Under the pieces are notes generated by a model, which ran no database searches, was not told where the DNA came from, and saw nothing but the letters and a program-made list of their open reading frames with translations. Positions 33,478-46,261 of a stretch of 64,000 nucleotides of DNA are shown one piece after another (the stretch's first letter is position 1; each line of letters starts with the position of its first letter). The position numbers and the translations under genes are program-made. Where the stretch lies: assembly GCF_011397635.1 (NCBI RefSeq), contig NC_064764.1:41840955-41904954 (forward strand), written 5' to 3'. Origin of the DNA: Epinephelus fuscoguttatus. Taxonomy: Eukaryota > Chordata > Actinopteri > Perciformes > Serranidae.

Positions 33478-34629
33478 AGACAGACTGTGACAGAGAGACT
33501 AAAACTATTCTCTCCCTCTGAAGTGGAAATTATTTAAGTTGTCACTACACTGAATGTACACAACCTAAAGTCAGAGAAAACAACTGAATATTGAAAAAGT
33601 AATGGATGGAAAAGCAGTATCTTCAAATCTGCATTACCAATCACTAATCTGTACAAATTACAGAATTATAGTATTAATCTTCCTTCATTAATTCACAAAT
33701 ACAAGTTTAAAGTGTAAACCTGTGAAACCACATTTGCACTAGTTCTTCCACGATTCATTTGTGCATACATTTTACATTTTGTCTTGTTTTGTTTCTACAA
33801 ATGCACAATTACATAAATACACTGTGACCATAATAAGAACACAACAGGGTTTGATATTAAAGTATATGTTTGACACAAAATCAGTTCTTTACTATGAAAC
33901 ACCCCCAGCATTAATCCTTTCACAAGCCAAAGTAGTAACTAAAATAATCAGTCAAATTTATTGATCATGTTCAACAACCAGGCAGGCAACTTCAACAGCA
34001 TGAAGGGAAAACAATTCATCTTTCATGTGGGTTGGTTCACATACTCAGAATAAATGAGTCATGATAATGCTCATACATGTTCAGATTATTTTAGCTAATA
34101 TAGGATTGTTGAATTCAGTAACCCAAATTCATGAACAACATTTCCACTGTCATAAAATAACTGTCTGTTGTATAAAATAACTTGGTGACAATATGCCATA
34201 CAAATCTGCTCTAAAAACCCTGACAAAGGCTGTGTACTAAAACAGTTCAATAAAGGGACGATACAGAATATATTATTACATTCTTCCTGACCTCCTGACA
34301 GTGATGCCTTGGCACTGGGTGTTTCTATGTCACATATATGGAGGTCAAGTTGTTATACCCACAAAGTCACCTGCCTCAGTACAAAACCCCAACATTGTCA
34401 CCCAAATTTGCTACCTCTATGTTTTTGCAATAAAGAAGCTGAGAGTAAGTCAATTTAGTTTGTCAACAGTGCCGTACCTTGCACTTTTGGTGTTGTGGGC
34501 AAGAGAGGACTGCTTCTGCAAGATAGCCTTTTCTTGTGTATTTGTGTGAGTGTTTGAGGCACCTAGCCTCAGCCTAGGTTGTGTGTCGGACATTAGCACA
34601 GTGTTTCCATGGATTCTGACTTGCAGTGT
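33478..34629. other. Downstream flank of unit 6 and upstream block of the next unit
   Basis: 33478-33760 resembles the flank of unit 7 (actattctctccctctga, cactacactgaatgtacacaa). 33940-34170 resembles 49370-49600. 34285-34490 is a copy of the TAAR upstream block. Retroelement sequence takes over near 34500-34630. No gene. Confidence 0.45.
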
Positions 34630-37350
34630 ACATAGCACATGTGTGCTTTTAACTCCTGTATGGCCCCCCTCTGTATGGAGGATGGCCATGACCAATGCCT
34701 TGCCTGTCTGGGGCCTGAACACCTGAGGACAGGTGACTTTGACAACCCTTGTATGAACAGTAGGTTTATGCCACTGACAGTAGGAATGGGATTTGCAGAA
34801 ATTGAAGATAATATTAATAATAATAGCTTTATTTATGTAGCACTTTTCATACAGAGATACAGCCCAAAGTGCTTAGCAAGAAATTTCAGATGGAAATGAA
34901 CAGTAACAATAAAATAAGAATAAGTGGAAAATATAACCATAGCAATACATAAGAAAAAACAAAAACAATTTGGTTTCCAAAAAAACCAAAACTTTTACAA
35001 TGAGAATGGTAAAATTAGCCCGAATTGAAGGCCAAATTCAAAAGGCAGGTCTTTTATTTATTTTTTAAAATTTCAAGGGAGTTTGCCTTTCTAAGATCGA
35101 AGGAGAGCGAGAAAGCAACCTTACCAGATTTCTTGTGGGAAACTTTAGGAAGTTATAAAACAATAGCACTGGTAGATCTGAGGGTTCTTGTTGGGACATA
35201 AAATGAAAGGCAGTTGCTGATGCATGAAAGTGCTAGATTATGCAAGGTTTCTTAGATAAGTGAAAAGGACTCAGAAATCACTTCTAAAAGATACAGGTAG
35301 CCAGTGCATTGATGCAAGGAGAGCTGCTGTGTGATCGAGTTTTGTTATATATATTGGTAAAAATTCTGGCTGCAGCATTCTCAATTAACTGTAATCTTGT
35401 CAAAGACTTTTTAGGGAAATCAGTAAAAAGAGAGTTGCAATAATCTAAACGGCTTGTGATGAAAGCATGTATCTGCATTTCAGCATCGTTGTGAATTAAA
35501 AATGGCTGAAATGTGGCAGTGTTCTTCAGATGATGGTGACAAATTATGTTGCCAAGAGGGTGCATTAAATAAGAAAAAGAATAGGACCTAAAATGCTTCC
35601 TTGAGGAACACCGTATTCAATAGCAAATTTCTGAGACACATAATCACCAAAACTAACAAAAAAAATAAATAAAATGTCTGACTGGTATTAACAAAACTAG
35701 TCCAGCACTGTGCCTGAGAGACCAACCTATTTCTCAAGTCGATTGATTAGAATGCTATGATCAATACTATCAAAAGCAGAATTTAAATCTAAAAAAACGA
35801 GGACAGCTCCATTGTTTGAATCATTTGAAAATCTCAGGTTATTTGCTGCCTTTAATAAAGTGGTTTCAGTGCTATGGTTGGGCCAATAGCCAGACTGAAA
35901 TCTATCTTATTCAGTATTAATATTCAAATGATCACGTAGTTGGTCAAATATAATATGACAAAGCCATACAATTGTGACAAAGCTTTCTGGCCGACAAACA
36001 AAACTCTGACACATGCGCATCATAGACTGTAATGACTCAATGTACAACCAAAGGGGTGGATCAGATTCAAGATGATTCTGCACTGCTGTCTGCAAGGATG
36101 GCTATGGACCCAACAGTATGGAAGAGATGCAACACACTCTTACACGGCCCACCTAAAAAAGTAAGAAGGTGGACACTTTGGCTCTCTGGGTTGGTAGTCG
36201 TTCTTCTGAGTTTGCCCAGGTTAAGAAGTTCCTGCTCAGTCTCCAGCCTGATAATAGGGTGCCAGCTCCTGGAGGTGACGCTGGCACAATGAACTCACTG
36301 TGCCAAATAGATGTTTTGCTACTAACTGCAGCCTTCAGCAGTGTGTTTATAGAAAAAGATGGAAGTATGCAGAGACATGGATGGGGACACAGCTTCCTGT
36401 ACCTTATGCTTTTTCTCAGGGTTACTTTGGTGGGTCATGACATGGATCAGAAGTTGTCCATACCACAATCAAGGGAAGAATTTGGATGGCTTCAGCATGC
36501 CTGGGGTTGGATGACACTGCTGTTGCAGCAGCTCCATCAAATGCTTTATTCACGCTACAGCTGGTTGCCCTTTCGATCCTTCCTTTTAAGCCCTACATTG
36601 AATGTGTCAGAGGTGTTGGTCAGGCACTAAATTGTTCTCCCATTACAACAATGCCATGCAGGAGGCAGGTAGCTATGGCTTAAACCCTATGGCCCCAGAT
36701 GAACCTGCCATTGCTTCTTTGATATTGTCACTAATTTAGGCTCTCAGACCTGATGCCTGCTGCCCCCATCCTCTGTCTGGGCTGACTGATGATCCCCTTG
36801 TTGAGAGTTATAACATACTGGAAATTTCCCTTTTCACCTTATCCTGGCTCTCTCTCAGACCCTGAAGCAATCTGGTGCAGACTCCTCTGCCCAGACCCTC
36901 AGTGATGCATCCCTTCAGGCTTTTGCTTTCATCTTCGGGAAGTCTGGAAGGTTGATATCAACAATGACACTGGCACACCACCAGGTCTGGCTAGTGCAGT
37001 CCTCTCTGTTAGAGGGATGTCCACACACCCTCTGTCCCCTTTCAGTCATTCCAGGTCAAATGTTAGGGACAGGTGTTTAGTAGGCATCCATGTTATGGAT
37101 GGCAGATGTTTTCCAGTCAGTGATGCAGGGGGGCTCGTTTGTGTCAGTAGAACTCAAGGATGCCTGTTTTCATATGCCTATTACACCAAACTACAGACAC
37201 TTACTGAGGTTTACCTTTCAAGGATTCAAAGTGATGTCATTCAGTCTCTCACTGGCCCCTCACATATTTATGAGGTTCATGGCAGCCGTTTGACAGTCCT
37301 ACCACACCTGGAATTTGGCTTATTATTTCTCTAACAACAGGGCAGTCAGA
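34630..37350 (+). mobile_element. DIRS-like retroelement fossil, interrupted
   Basis: A gag-like piece (MEDGHDQCLACLGPEHL, then PCMNS) at 34670-34790 matches the better copy at 63060. Further gag-like text (LSDASLQAFAF, VWLVQSSL) is at 36895-37005. A reverse-transcriptase piece (VELKDACFHMPITPNYRHLL, then SLAPHIF) is at 37130-37280. The element family is DIRS-like by this gag and RT style. It is old and clearly broken, with several breaks and an L2-type LINE inserted at 34806-35915. Ends not determined. Confidence 0.5.
34806..35915 (-). mobile_element. L2-like LINE fragment
   Basis: Minus strand. The 3' tail (AAT repeats) is at 34806-34830. The minus frame at 35565-35284 reads IHAFITSRLDYCNSLF and RLQLIENAAARI, the end of an L2 reverse transcriptase. 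Further right, YGVPQGSILGPILF and AVLVFLDLNSAFDSIDHSI are visible in minus frames at 35590-35860. The part between VPQGS and SRLDYC, including the catalytic DD, is deleted. 5' truncated. Confidence 0.65.
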
Positions 37351-38177
37351 GACACAGCTACATCACAGTCACTCTCATTTGCACAGGAAATGTACAGTTT
37401 CTACTTGTTGGATGCATACAGTCTTTTCTTTTTTAATAAACCTACAACTCTGGTATATATCCTAATACTTACTTCCTTGTGCAACAAAAACACTTGGTGA
37501 GGCATAGAAAACATCATTTTCATGAAAAGCAAAAAGCAGGCTCGTTGGTGAAAGTCCACCACCATCCACCTCTCCTCCAATCCACCCTATAGGGACATTC
37601 CACTTCCTTACATTACGATTATATTGACAATGTTACAACTCTTTGCAAAAGGTGCCTTTGTGCAGCAGTATCTTGCCAACATCCACTGATATAGCACTGG
37701 TCTTGACACTTCTGGTTGGTGGCCACTGCATCAATAACTGCCACCACCTGCTGAGAAAGGTGCCTTTGTGCGTCAGTATTTAACACCCAGATCACTGACA
37801 AAGCAGCAGCACATGATGAGCTCGATTGAGAATGAGTTGAAAAAATGAACTGTATCACTTAATAAAACTCTTTGAAATAAATTACAAGAAATCCATGCAC
37901 ACTGGTGTGTGTTGTCTGCTGTATTCTATGCATTTTAAACAGTCAACTGATGATGTATGTATGTGTACTAACAGCTCTAGTTGTGCTGTGGTGAATTCAT
38001 GTGCTGTTGGGACATTTGAAAATCAGGTAGCTAGACAAACATTAGCTGCTGAGAAGTAAAAAGCTGGCAATTTCACTTTATTGTTTGTTTCACTGTTTTT
38101 ATTTTTTGATAACATAGTTTTGAAAGGTTGTTGCAAGGTTGTGTGGCAACTCAAACTCAGGTTTTTGACACAATAGC
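37351..38177. other. Spacer, mostly unrecognised
   Basis: Contains gcacaggaaatgtacagtttct, shared with other copies of a small dispersed repeat, and a near-duplication of the phrase aaggtgcctttgtgc (37650 and 37760). No gene. Confidence 0.3.
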
Positions 38178-38183
38178 AAATCA

Positions 38184-41100
38184 GATGGATCTAAGATGGC
38201 GCAGCGGATGGCCGCCTTGGAACTTCGCTCTCTCGTACTTCTCCTATTTTTGATGGGTTTTTTTTAGCTTCCTGCTCCCCCTCTCTGGTCACCTTCACCA
38301 GAGAGGAACTCTTACACACTGGTCAGTCCTCCACTGGAATTTTTTGCCGGTTTTCAATGACCCAGCAAGTTTTACAGATATTTTGGTTTGGAGGCGCAGC
38401 GGCAGTCCTTGGGATGCACCGGAGACGGAGATGGGGCAAGCACGGAGGAGCGCTAGTGAGGCTATAGCAGCAGGGATTATGTGCTCCACTCCCGTCTTTA
38501 CACCTGGAAAATGTCCGCTCTCTGGCAAATAACATGGACGAGTTGCTGCTCCTAACTCATAAAAACTCTGACTTAAACAGACCTGCTGCCCTGTGTTTCA
38601 CTGAAACCTGGCTCAGTGAACACATCCCGGACAGTGCATTACAACTTGTTGATTCCAACTTTTCCGAGCAGACCGACAGAGCTCAAAAAGAAAACAAAGG
38701 GAGGCGGACCGTGCTTCTACATAAACTAAGGTTGCTGTATAGATGTCAGTGTTGAAGAAGTCATGCAGCCCTCACTTTGAGACTCTCGTCATTAACTGTA
38801 AACCGTTTGATTCACTGTGGGAGCTTTACTCATTTGGTCTGGTCGATGTTTACATTCCACCTCACTGGCTCTGAGATCCTGAAAAAAGACTTTTCCCTGC
38901 TCCTGGAGAAACTGAGTGACTGTCAGTCACAAAATGTGTTCATTTCTGGCCCCATTCCAACCCTGGGAAAGGAATCGAGTCTTTTACCAGACTCCTTGCC
39001 CTGAATACATGGCTGACATCGGCATGCTTCACTCACAGGATAAAGTTTATTGACAATTTTAACATCTTTTGGAACTGTAAGGATTGCTTTCAGCGTGATT
39101 CATCCGAACATCAGTGGATGCAGACTACTCGGGGCCAACCTACGTCATGCTCTTGGAATGCCATACCGAAACATGCTGATGCTCCACATCACCCAAGGCA
39201 TTCAGAGGATGTCCCTGTCCCAGTCAGGGATCCAACAACCCCCCTCCTGCCCTTCACCACAATCACCATGGAGCCAACGTCAACCCTCCCCCCCTCCACC
39301 ACGCTCACCAATCAAGGAGTTAGTTAAAGCTGCCACACTAAAGCTCAGTCAAATTGATGAACTCTTAAATAGTAGCCCTAGACGTCATCACTCAGGTGCC
39401 TGTCATAGATGAGACAGACCCCATGCCACTTCCTTAAACATTCCGGCGATCTTAAATAGCCGGTGGCATGGTCAAACACATCTTGAAATTGAAAAGTATC
39501 AGCCAGAGTCATCTCCAAGGTCTGTCATTCCTGTTTTGACTAGCATCAGGAAAAACAATGTGTACTCGAAGCACACAGCTACTCTATCTAATCTGACTCC
39601 AGTTATGCGTCAGCCACAGACTGTGTCAGACAATGTTAGTACAATAAACTTAGCTTTATTAAATATCAGATCTCTAGCTGGCAAGTCACTATTAATTAAT
39701 GATTTTATTATCAAGAGAAACCTTGATTTTATGTTTTTAACTGAAACTTGGTTAAATGAAAACAACAATGCAGCAGTACTTACTGAATCAGCCCCCCAAA
39801 CTTCCATTTTATCAGCTCAGTTAGAGAACTTAGGAAAGGAGGTGGAGTAGCCACTTTATTTATGGATGTTTACCAGTGCAAACAGTTGTCATATGGGAAG
39901 TTTGAGGCTTTTGAATATGTTGCACTGCAGTTGAGATCCTCCTGTCAAGCAGTATTAGTAACCATTTACAGGCCTCCAAAATATAGTGCACACTTTGATG
40001 ATGACTTTTCTAAACTATTGTCTGTTGTCTGTATTGATTTTGACTGTGTTGTTATAGTGGGTGATTTTAATATCCATATTGATAATCCCAAAGATGGCAG
40101 TGTGAAAGAACTTTTCTACATCCTGGAAAACTTTGAACTTTCCCAGCATGTAACAGAGCCAACACACAATAAGGGACATATTTTAGATCTAATTATCTCC
40201 AAAGGGCTCAACATTTCTGAGGCTGTGGTGACGGATGTTGCCTTTTCTGATCATTACTGTGTTTTCTTTAAAATGGCCATCTCCGCTGACAGCAGTAAAA
40301 TTACAACAGAGGTAATCAGAAAACGCTATATCAACGAAAACACCTGTACACTATTCACCCAGGATTTTATACCCACACCAGCTGTGCCCTCAGTCTCTGT
40401 CAATGATCTGGTTCATAGTTTCAGCTCTAAAGCTATGAATATTATGGACAATATTGCCCCCATGAAGGTCAAAGTTGTCTCTGGTAAGAAAAAACCACCA
40501 TGGAGGAATGCCACACAGGTAAAAGCTCAAAAGAGAATGTAGAAATGCAGAACGCAGGTGGCGAAAAACCAAACTCCAGGTTCATTATGACATCTATAAA
40601 GGAAAGTCTGCACATCTATAGCTTGGAGCTAAAAAGGGCGCAGCAGTCATTTTTCTCTGAGATTATCAACAAAAATAACAACAATGCATGGACTTTATTT
40701 ACTGTTGTTGACAGACTGACAAACCCACCAGTGTCAGTCCCTCCTGAACTGCTGTCCACCAAGGCAGGCAATGACTTTGCTTCTTTTTTCACAGACAAGA
40801 TTTTAAAGATAAGACAGACAGTCTGTAACTCCAACACAGTGGCTATTTCACCTGTGCCTCATAAGACTACTCCAGTTAATTTGACACTTTTTCACCCATT
40901 AAATTATGCTACTTTGACAGACATAGTTAGAAACCTTAGGTCCACTACCTGCTGCCTTGACACTCTGCCTACAAGCTTTTTTGAGAGAAAGATGTTTTTA
41001 ACTGCATAGCATCAGATATACTACAGATAGTCAACTGTTCTCTTCAGTCAGGCCTTTTTCCAACGGCCCTGAAGACTGCAGTCATTAAACCTCTCTTAAA

Positions 41101-44100
41101 AAAGCCTAATCTGGATGCCTCAGTAATAAATAAGTACAGGCCCATATCAAACCTACCATTTTTAGGAAAGATCATTGAAAAGGTTGTTTTTCAGCAACTT
41201 AACACCTTCTTGGAGCAAAACAATTCCTTTGATGCCTTTCAGTCTGGATTTCGAGCACATCACAGCACTGAGACTGCACTTGTAAAAGTTTTAAATGACA
41301 TTCATCTGAGCAGTCATGCATCAAAGATTTCGGTTCTGGTATTACTGGACCTCAGTGCTGCATTTGACACAGTTGACCATAAGATACTGCTCGACAGACT
41401 AGAAAAGTTTGTGGGACTTTCTGGCACTGTGCTAAATTGGTTTAAATCTCATTTACAAGACAGGGATTTCTTTGTGTCACTTGGCAATTATGAATCTGTG
41501 CGAACAAAGATTACATGTGGAGTTCCTCAAGGGTCCATTCTTGGGCCTCTTCTGTTCAACATCTATATGCTCCCTCTTGCTCAGATTATGGAATATCATA
41601 ACATCTCCTACCATACTTATGTAGATGACACACAACTTTACATAACAGTGTCACCAGATGACTACAGTCCCCTATATCTACTAAATAAGTGCATTGACGA
41701 AATCAATACGTGGATGTGCCAGAATTTTCTACAACTAAACACAGAAAAAACTGAGATAGTTGTTTTTGGCCCCAAAGAACAAAGATCAATAGTCAGTGCT
41801 CACCTTGACGCCATGACACTAAAACCTACAGATCAAGCCAGAAATCTTGGTGTAGTTCTGGACTCAGACCTAAATTTCAATAGTCACATTAAGACAATTA
41901 CTAAATCAGCCTACTACCACCTTAAAAACATAGCAAGAATAAAAGAATTTCTGTCTAAACCAGATACAGAAAAACTTGTTCATGCTTTCATTTTCAGCAG
42001 GCTGGACTATTGTAACGGTGTCTTCACAGGCCTGAGTAAAAAATCAATCAGACATCTGCAGCTCGTCCAGAACGCTGCTGCCAGAGTCCTCACCAACACC
42101 AAGAGAGTGGAGCACATTACACCAGCGCTTAAGTCACTGCACTGGCTTCCTGTGTGTCAAAGGATAGACTTTAAAATCTTGTTACTTGTCTGTAAAGCAC
42201 TAAATGGTCTCGGGCCTAAATACATCTTATATACTTGTACATTATGAAGCATCCAGACCCCTCAGATCATCTGGAACAGGTTTACTCAGTGTTCCCAGGA
42301 TCAAAACCAAACAAGGTGAAGCAACCTTTAGTTTCTATACTCCCCGCCTGTGGAACAAACTTCCAGAATATCTGAGGTCGGCTGAAACTGTCAGCTCATT
42401 TAAATCAGGGCTTAAAACATTACTGTCCTGTCCTCTTCATACATCTTGCATAAATTCACAAGCAGATAAACTCCATCCACCAATTACCACGCAGACAGTG
42501 ATGTATCAAGTTGACCGTCTTTAATGAGGTAACTGCCAGTAGGGTAAAACTGACAAAGAAAAGGGATACAATTAACAAAGTGTCCAAATTCCTACTACAA
42601 TATATGTAAGAGAAGCATTAAGTACCTTAACCTAAAAAAAAATACAGTGCATTAAACAATACAACTAATTTCCAATTATACCATAAGTTGACAACTGGAA
42701 GCATAATGTTGCTAGATACAATATATCTTATGCACATTTTCTTACTGAGAGGTAGTCAGAACATGTGGCTGACATGAATACACTATCAACATTTTTATCT
42801 TTATATAAACCTTACAAACATCTCAGATCTATAAAAATATACAAATAAATGAATAAATGATAAACCCAAGGTTTATTTTTACATACCAACGATGCTTTCA
42901 AATGCCCGAACACCAGAATGATGTCCGATAAAAAAGGGCATGAGCTCTCCCCTGGCTCTGACATGGAGAACTGATCAGTCGCCTACTGATGATGTCATCA
43001 GCTAGAGACACACACTATGTGATTTAAATGACTGCTATAAAAATCCACCAGCAGGGGGTGCTAAGTGACAACTAAACATACTGACTAATAAAATAACCCT
43101 GGTAAGGCAGAACAATTACTATTTACTGCAGCTTTCAAGTGAACTAGATGTGTAACTTGCGAGGATAATCTGTAGCTGTTGTTTTTATATCTGTCTGCTG
43201 TTGCTTTTGCTTTATGTTTGTTTTTACATGCATTTTCTGCACTGTTTTTAACTATTTATTGTCTTGCTTTTAGCTTTCTTTTAATGATGTATTGTTCCTT
43301 TAATGTTTTATTTTAATGTATTTCTCTTGTAAAGCACATTGAATTGCCTTGTGTATGAATGGTGCTATATAAATAAAATTGCCTTGCCTTGCCTCGCCTC
43401 AGGCATGTGTAACGGAGACATCACAACACCTGGCTGACCAGGTGACAGACGTGGAGAAAAAACATCCAGACTCCCTGCTCATCATCCTAGGAGATTTTAA
43501 CAGAGCAAATATTTCTCACGAACTTCCCAGATACAAACAGCATAAAAAATTCCCCACCAAGGACTTTGGATCAACACTGGATCACTGCTACATAGTTTTA
43601 AAGGACGCTTATCGCTGTGTCCCCCATGCAGCTTTGGGGCTCTCTGATCACCGTCTGTTCCATCTCATCCTGACCTACAGGCAGAAATTAAAAACTTCTA
43701 AGCCTGTAGTAAGGATTGTAATGAAGTGGACTGTGGAGTCAAAGCTGGAGCTACAGGCCTGCTTTGACTGCACAGATTGTAGTATTTTTGAAGCTGCAGC
43801 CACACACCTCAACAAACTCATTGACAGTGACATCTTACATCAGTTTTTGTGAGGATATGTGTGTGCAGACCAAGACCTCATGCACATATAACAACAAACC
43901 CTGGTTCACACCCAAACTCAGGCGGCTGCGCCAGGTCAAGGAGGTTTCTGGTACCACCATCTCTCAGGACCTGAAGTGGACCTCCCACAGAGACACTGTC
44001 TAGAAAAAAGGTCCAGCAGAGGCTTTACTTCCTGCAACATCTCAGGAAGCTCAACCTGCCTCAAGAGCTGCTGATCACTTTTTACATAGCCATAATCCAG

Positions 44101-44638
44101 TCTGTGCTCTGCACATCCATCACCATCTGGTTTGGATCTGTCACCGAATGGACAGGAACAGACTGAAATGGACATTCAGGTCTACAGAGAGGATTATTGG
44201 GACTGATCTTCCCCCCATCCAGGACCTGTACCGGTCAAGGGTCAGGAAACGGGCAGGAAACATCACTGTAGACCCCTCACACCCCGGACACATTCTGTTT
44301 AAACTCATCCCCTCCAGCAGCAGCATCATCTGGTGCTACAGAGCACTGTTCACCAAAACTACCCATCACAAAGACAGTTTCGTTCCCTTGGCTGATGAAC
44401 TCCTAACAGCCAGAGTGGCAGGAAAAACAACACTTGCATCCTTGTATATTGTATATTTTTTATATTTGATGTATATTTGTATAATTTTTGTATACTGTAT
44501 ATTGTATATTACTGTGTACTCCACCTCTTGGCTAAATTTTGAGTATTTATGTCAATTCTGGTACACTGAGAGTAAGTGTACTGGAGTTAAATTCCTTGTA
44601 TGTACACACGTACTTGGCAAATAATAAAGCTGATTCTG
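38184..44638 (+). mobile_element. LINE (jockey/I-like), hosting a nested L2
   Basis: Non-LTR element flanked by AAATCA on both sides (38178-38183 and 44639-44644), a plausible target duplication. The left part (38184-38864) has a 5' leader and an endonuclease start: VRSLANNMDELLLLTHK, ALCFTETWLSEHIPDSAL, LVDVYIPP. The right part (43397-44638) resumes with QACVTETSQHLADQV, SLLIILGDFNRANISHELP and ALGLSDHRLFHL. It then jumps to ISQDLKWTSHRDT, QQRLYFLQHLRKLNLP and DPSHPGHILF. The middle of the reverse transcriptase is deleted and several frames are broken. Clade not settled; it resembles the elements often annotated as jockey in fish. Confidence 0.7.
38865..43396 (+). mobile_element. L2-type LINE, 5'-truncated, nested
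   Basis: Inserted in the outer LINE between duplicated CCTCA (38860-38864 and 43397-43401). It starts inside ORF1 with an SGNH-esterase tail (VFISGPIPTLGKE, FIDNFNIFWNC). ORF2: LNIRSLAGKSLLINDFIIK and FMFLTETWLNE at 39650-39760; VIVGDFNIHID and AFSDHYCVF to 40270; RT at 41080-42247 with [68 protein letters not shown] and YVDDTQLY, then SRLDYCNGVF. At least four frameshifts separate these. The tail is (GCCTT)n. About 42530-43150 is unlike an L2 3' UTR and may be a further insert. Confidence 0.75.
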
Positions 44639-44863
44639 AAATCATTGCATCATGTGGCCCACAACACAGAATGGTCATGTGCTTGACAACATTCAGGTGT
44701 ACTGGGAGCCAGACTCAGAGAATAACATAGTCACCTTTGGCCTACTGAATAGATGGAATTAGCATATGGGAGGTGAGAAAAGAGATAAATCAGCTGCACA
44801 TCAAAGAGACAGGAGAACCTGCTGAGCTCTGGCAGCTTTCTGATCAAAGCCCTGTCAGTGGCC

Positions 44864-46261
44864 ATGGAGGAGGATGAACTCTGCTTTCCCCAAGTCAACA
44901 CCTCCTGCAGGAAGACAAGTCGCCCTCACTTGGAGGCCACAGTCACTCTCAGTGTGCTGTCCTGCATCACTATGCTCACTATGGTTCTTAACCTGCTGGT
45001 CATCACCTCTATCTCCCATTTCAGGCAGAGATACACTTTTCTGCTTGGCTTACAAAGTGTTTATTCTTTGGTTACAGTTACATGAAGAAATGGCTTTGAG
45101 CTCTGCAGCATGATGTCACATTTAAGCTGATGATAACTTTGATTATGGTGCTGTTGAGATGTGTTACTGACACAATTAGTGATGATTTCACACATTTCAG
45201 GCTGCTGCACATCCACTAACCTTCTCCTCATGTTCATAAGTAGTGCATAAGAGTAATGTTCTCTTGTTTAGGCCTTTCATTACTGCATACTGGTTATTTG
45301 CAAATGTGTTTACATCTGTGTTATATTTAGGCCTCATTGTTATAGGACAATTCATGCTCCTAGTGTCATAACTGTTAATAACACTTATTTCTACACATAC
45401 GTATAACAAGTGTATTCAGTGTTGTTGTTTTCCCGTTTCAGGCAGCTTCACACCACCACCAACTTCATCCTCCTGTCTCTGGCTGTTGCAGACTTCATTG
45501 TCGGTTTGGTGCTAATGCCAGCTGAAATCATCATCTATAGAGGTTGTTGGATTCTGGGTGACATAATGTGTGTTGTGTATTACTCTTCAGCTTTCTTTGC
45601 TGTCAGTGCATCAGTAGGAAACATGGTTCTCATATCGGTTGACCGCTACATGGCTATTTGTGACCCCATGTTTTACTCCACCAAAGTCACTGTGAAAAAA
45701 GTTCAACTCTGCATTTGTCTGTGTTGGATATTTTCTGCTGTTCACAGCAGTTGGATGCTGAGGGATTTATTGAAACAGCCAGGCAGGTATAACTCCTGTT
45801 ATGGAGAGTGTGTAATTGTAGTTAATTATATTGAAGGAGCTGTTGACCTTGTTGTGACCTTTTTGGGCCCCTTTCTTGTCATCATAATTTTGTATATGAG
45901 AGTGTTTGTGGTGGCTGTGTCTCAGGCTCGTGCCATGCGCTCTCGCATTACAGCTGATACACTTCAGCGTTCAAATACAGTAACTGCTAAGAAATCTGAG
46001 ATGAAAGCAGCCAGGACTCTTGGTATCGTTGTAGTTGCGTTTATTGTGTGCAACTGTCCATATTATTGTTTCACTGTTGCAGCTGAGAACAACTTGGTTG
46101 GGGCGTCATCTGGAAACATTGAACTTTGGCTGGTGTATTTTAATTCCTGTCTAAACCCTGTGATATATGTCTTTTTCTATCCCTGGTTCAGGAAAGCTAT
46201 TAAACACATTATAACCCTTCAGATACTGAAGCCTGGCTCCTCTGAGACTAACATAGTGTAG
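44864..46261 (+). CDS. TAAR unit 7 (TAAR13c-like), intact, Ala at 3.32
   Basis: Join 44864-45024 and 45442-46261, 326 aa. The 417-bp intron has a GC donor (TTCAG|GCAGAG) and a TTTCAG acceptor. Starts MEEDELCFPQVNTSC. Cys3.25 at 97; residue 3.32 is Ala104 (YYSSA); DRY present; Asp5.42 at 189 (VDLVVTFLGP); TM6 CNCP gives Asn at 6.48; TM7 NSCLNPVIYVFFYPWF. Exon 1 and intron are almost identical to units 4 and 5, while the second half is closer to units 6 and 8 (IVCNCPYYCFTVAAENN). The gene therefore looks like a mosaic from gene conversion. Predicted olfactory amine receptor of the Asp5.42-only type. Confidence 0.9.

Noticed and set aside
38130-38160. Inverted copy of the TAAR upstream text gttgccacacaac
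   Set aside because: Only about 30 bp match in reverse complement to 24670-24700. This is too short to claim an inversion of the unit 7 promoter.
41210-42247. Host gene encoding a reverse transcriptase-like protein
   Set aside because: The 345-codon frame is the RT domain of an L2-type LINE with flanking target duplications and frameshifts elsewhere. It is not a domesticated gene on this evidence.
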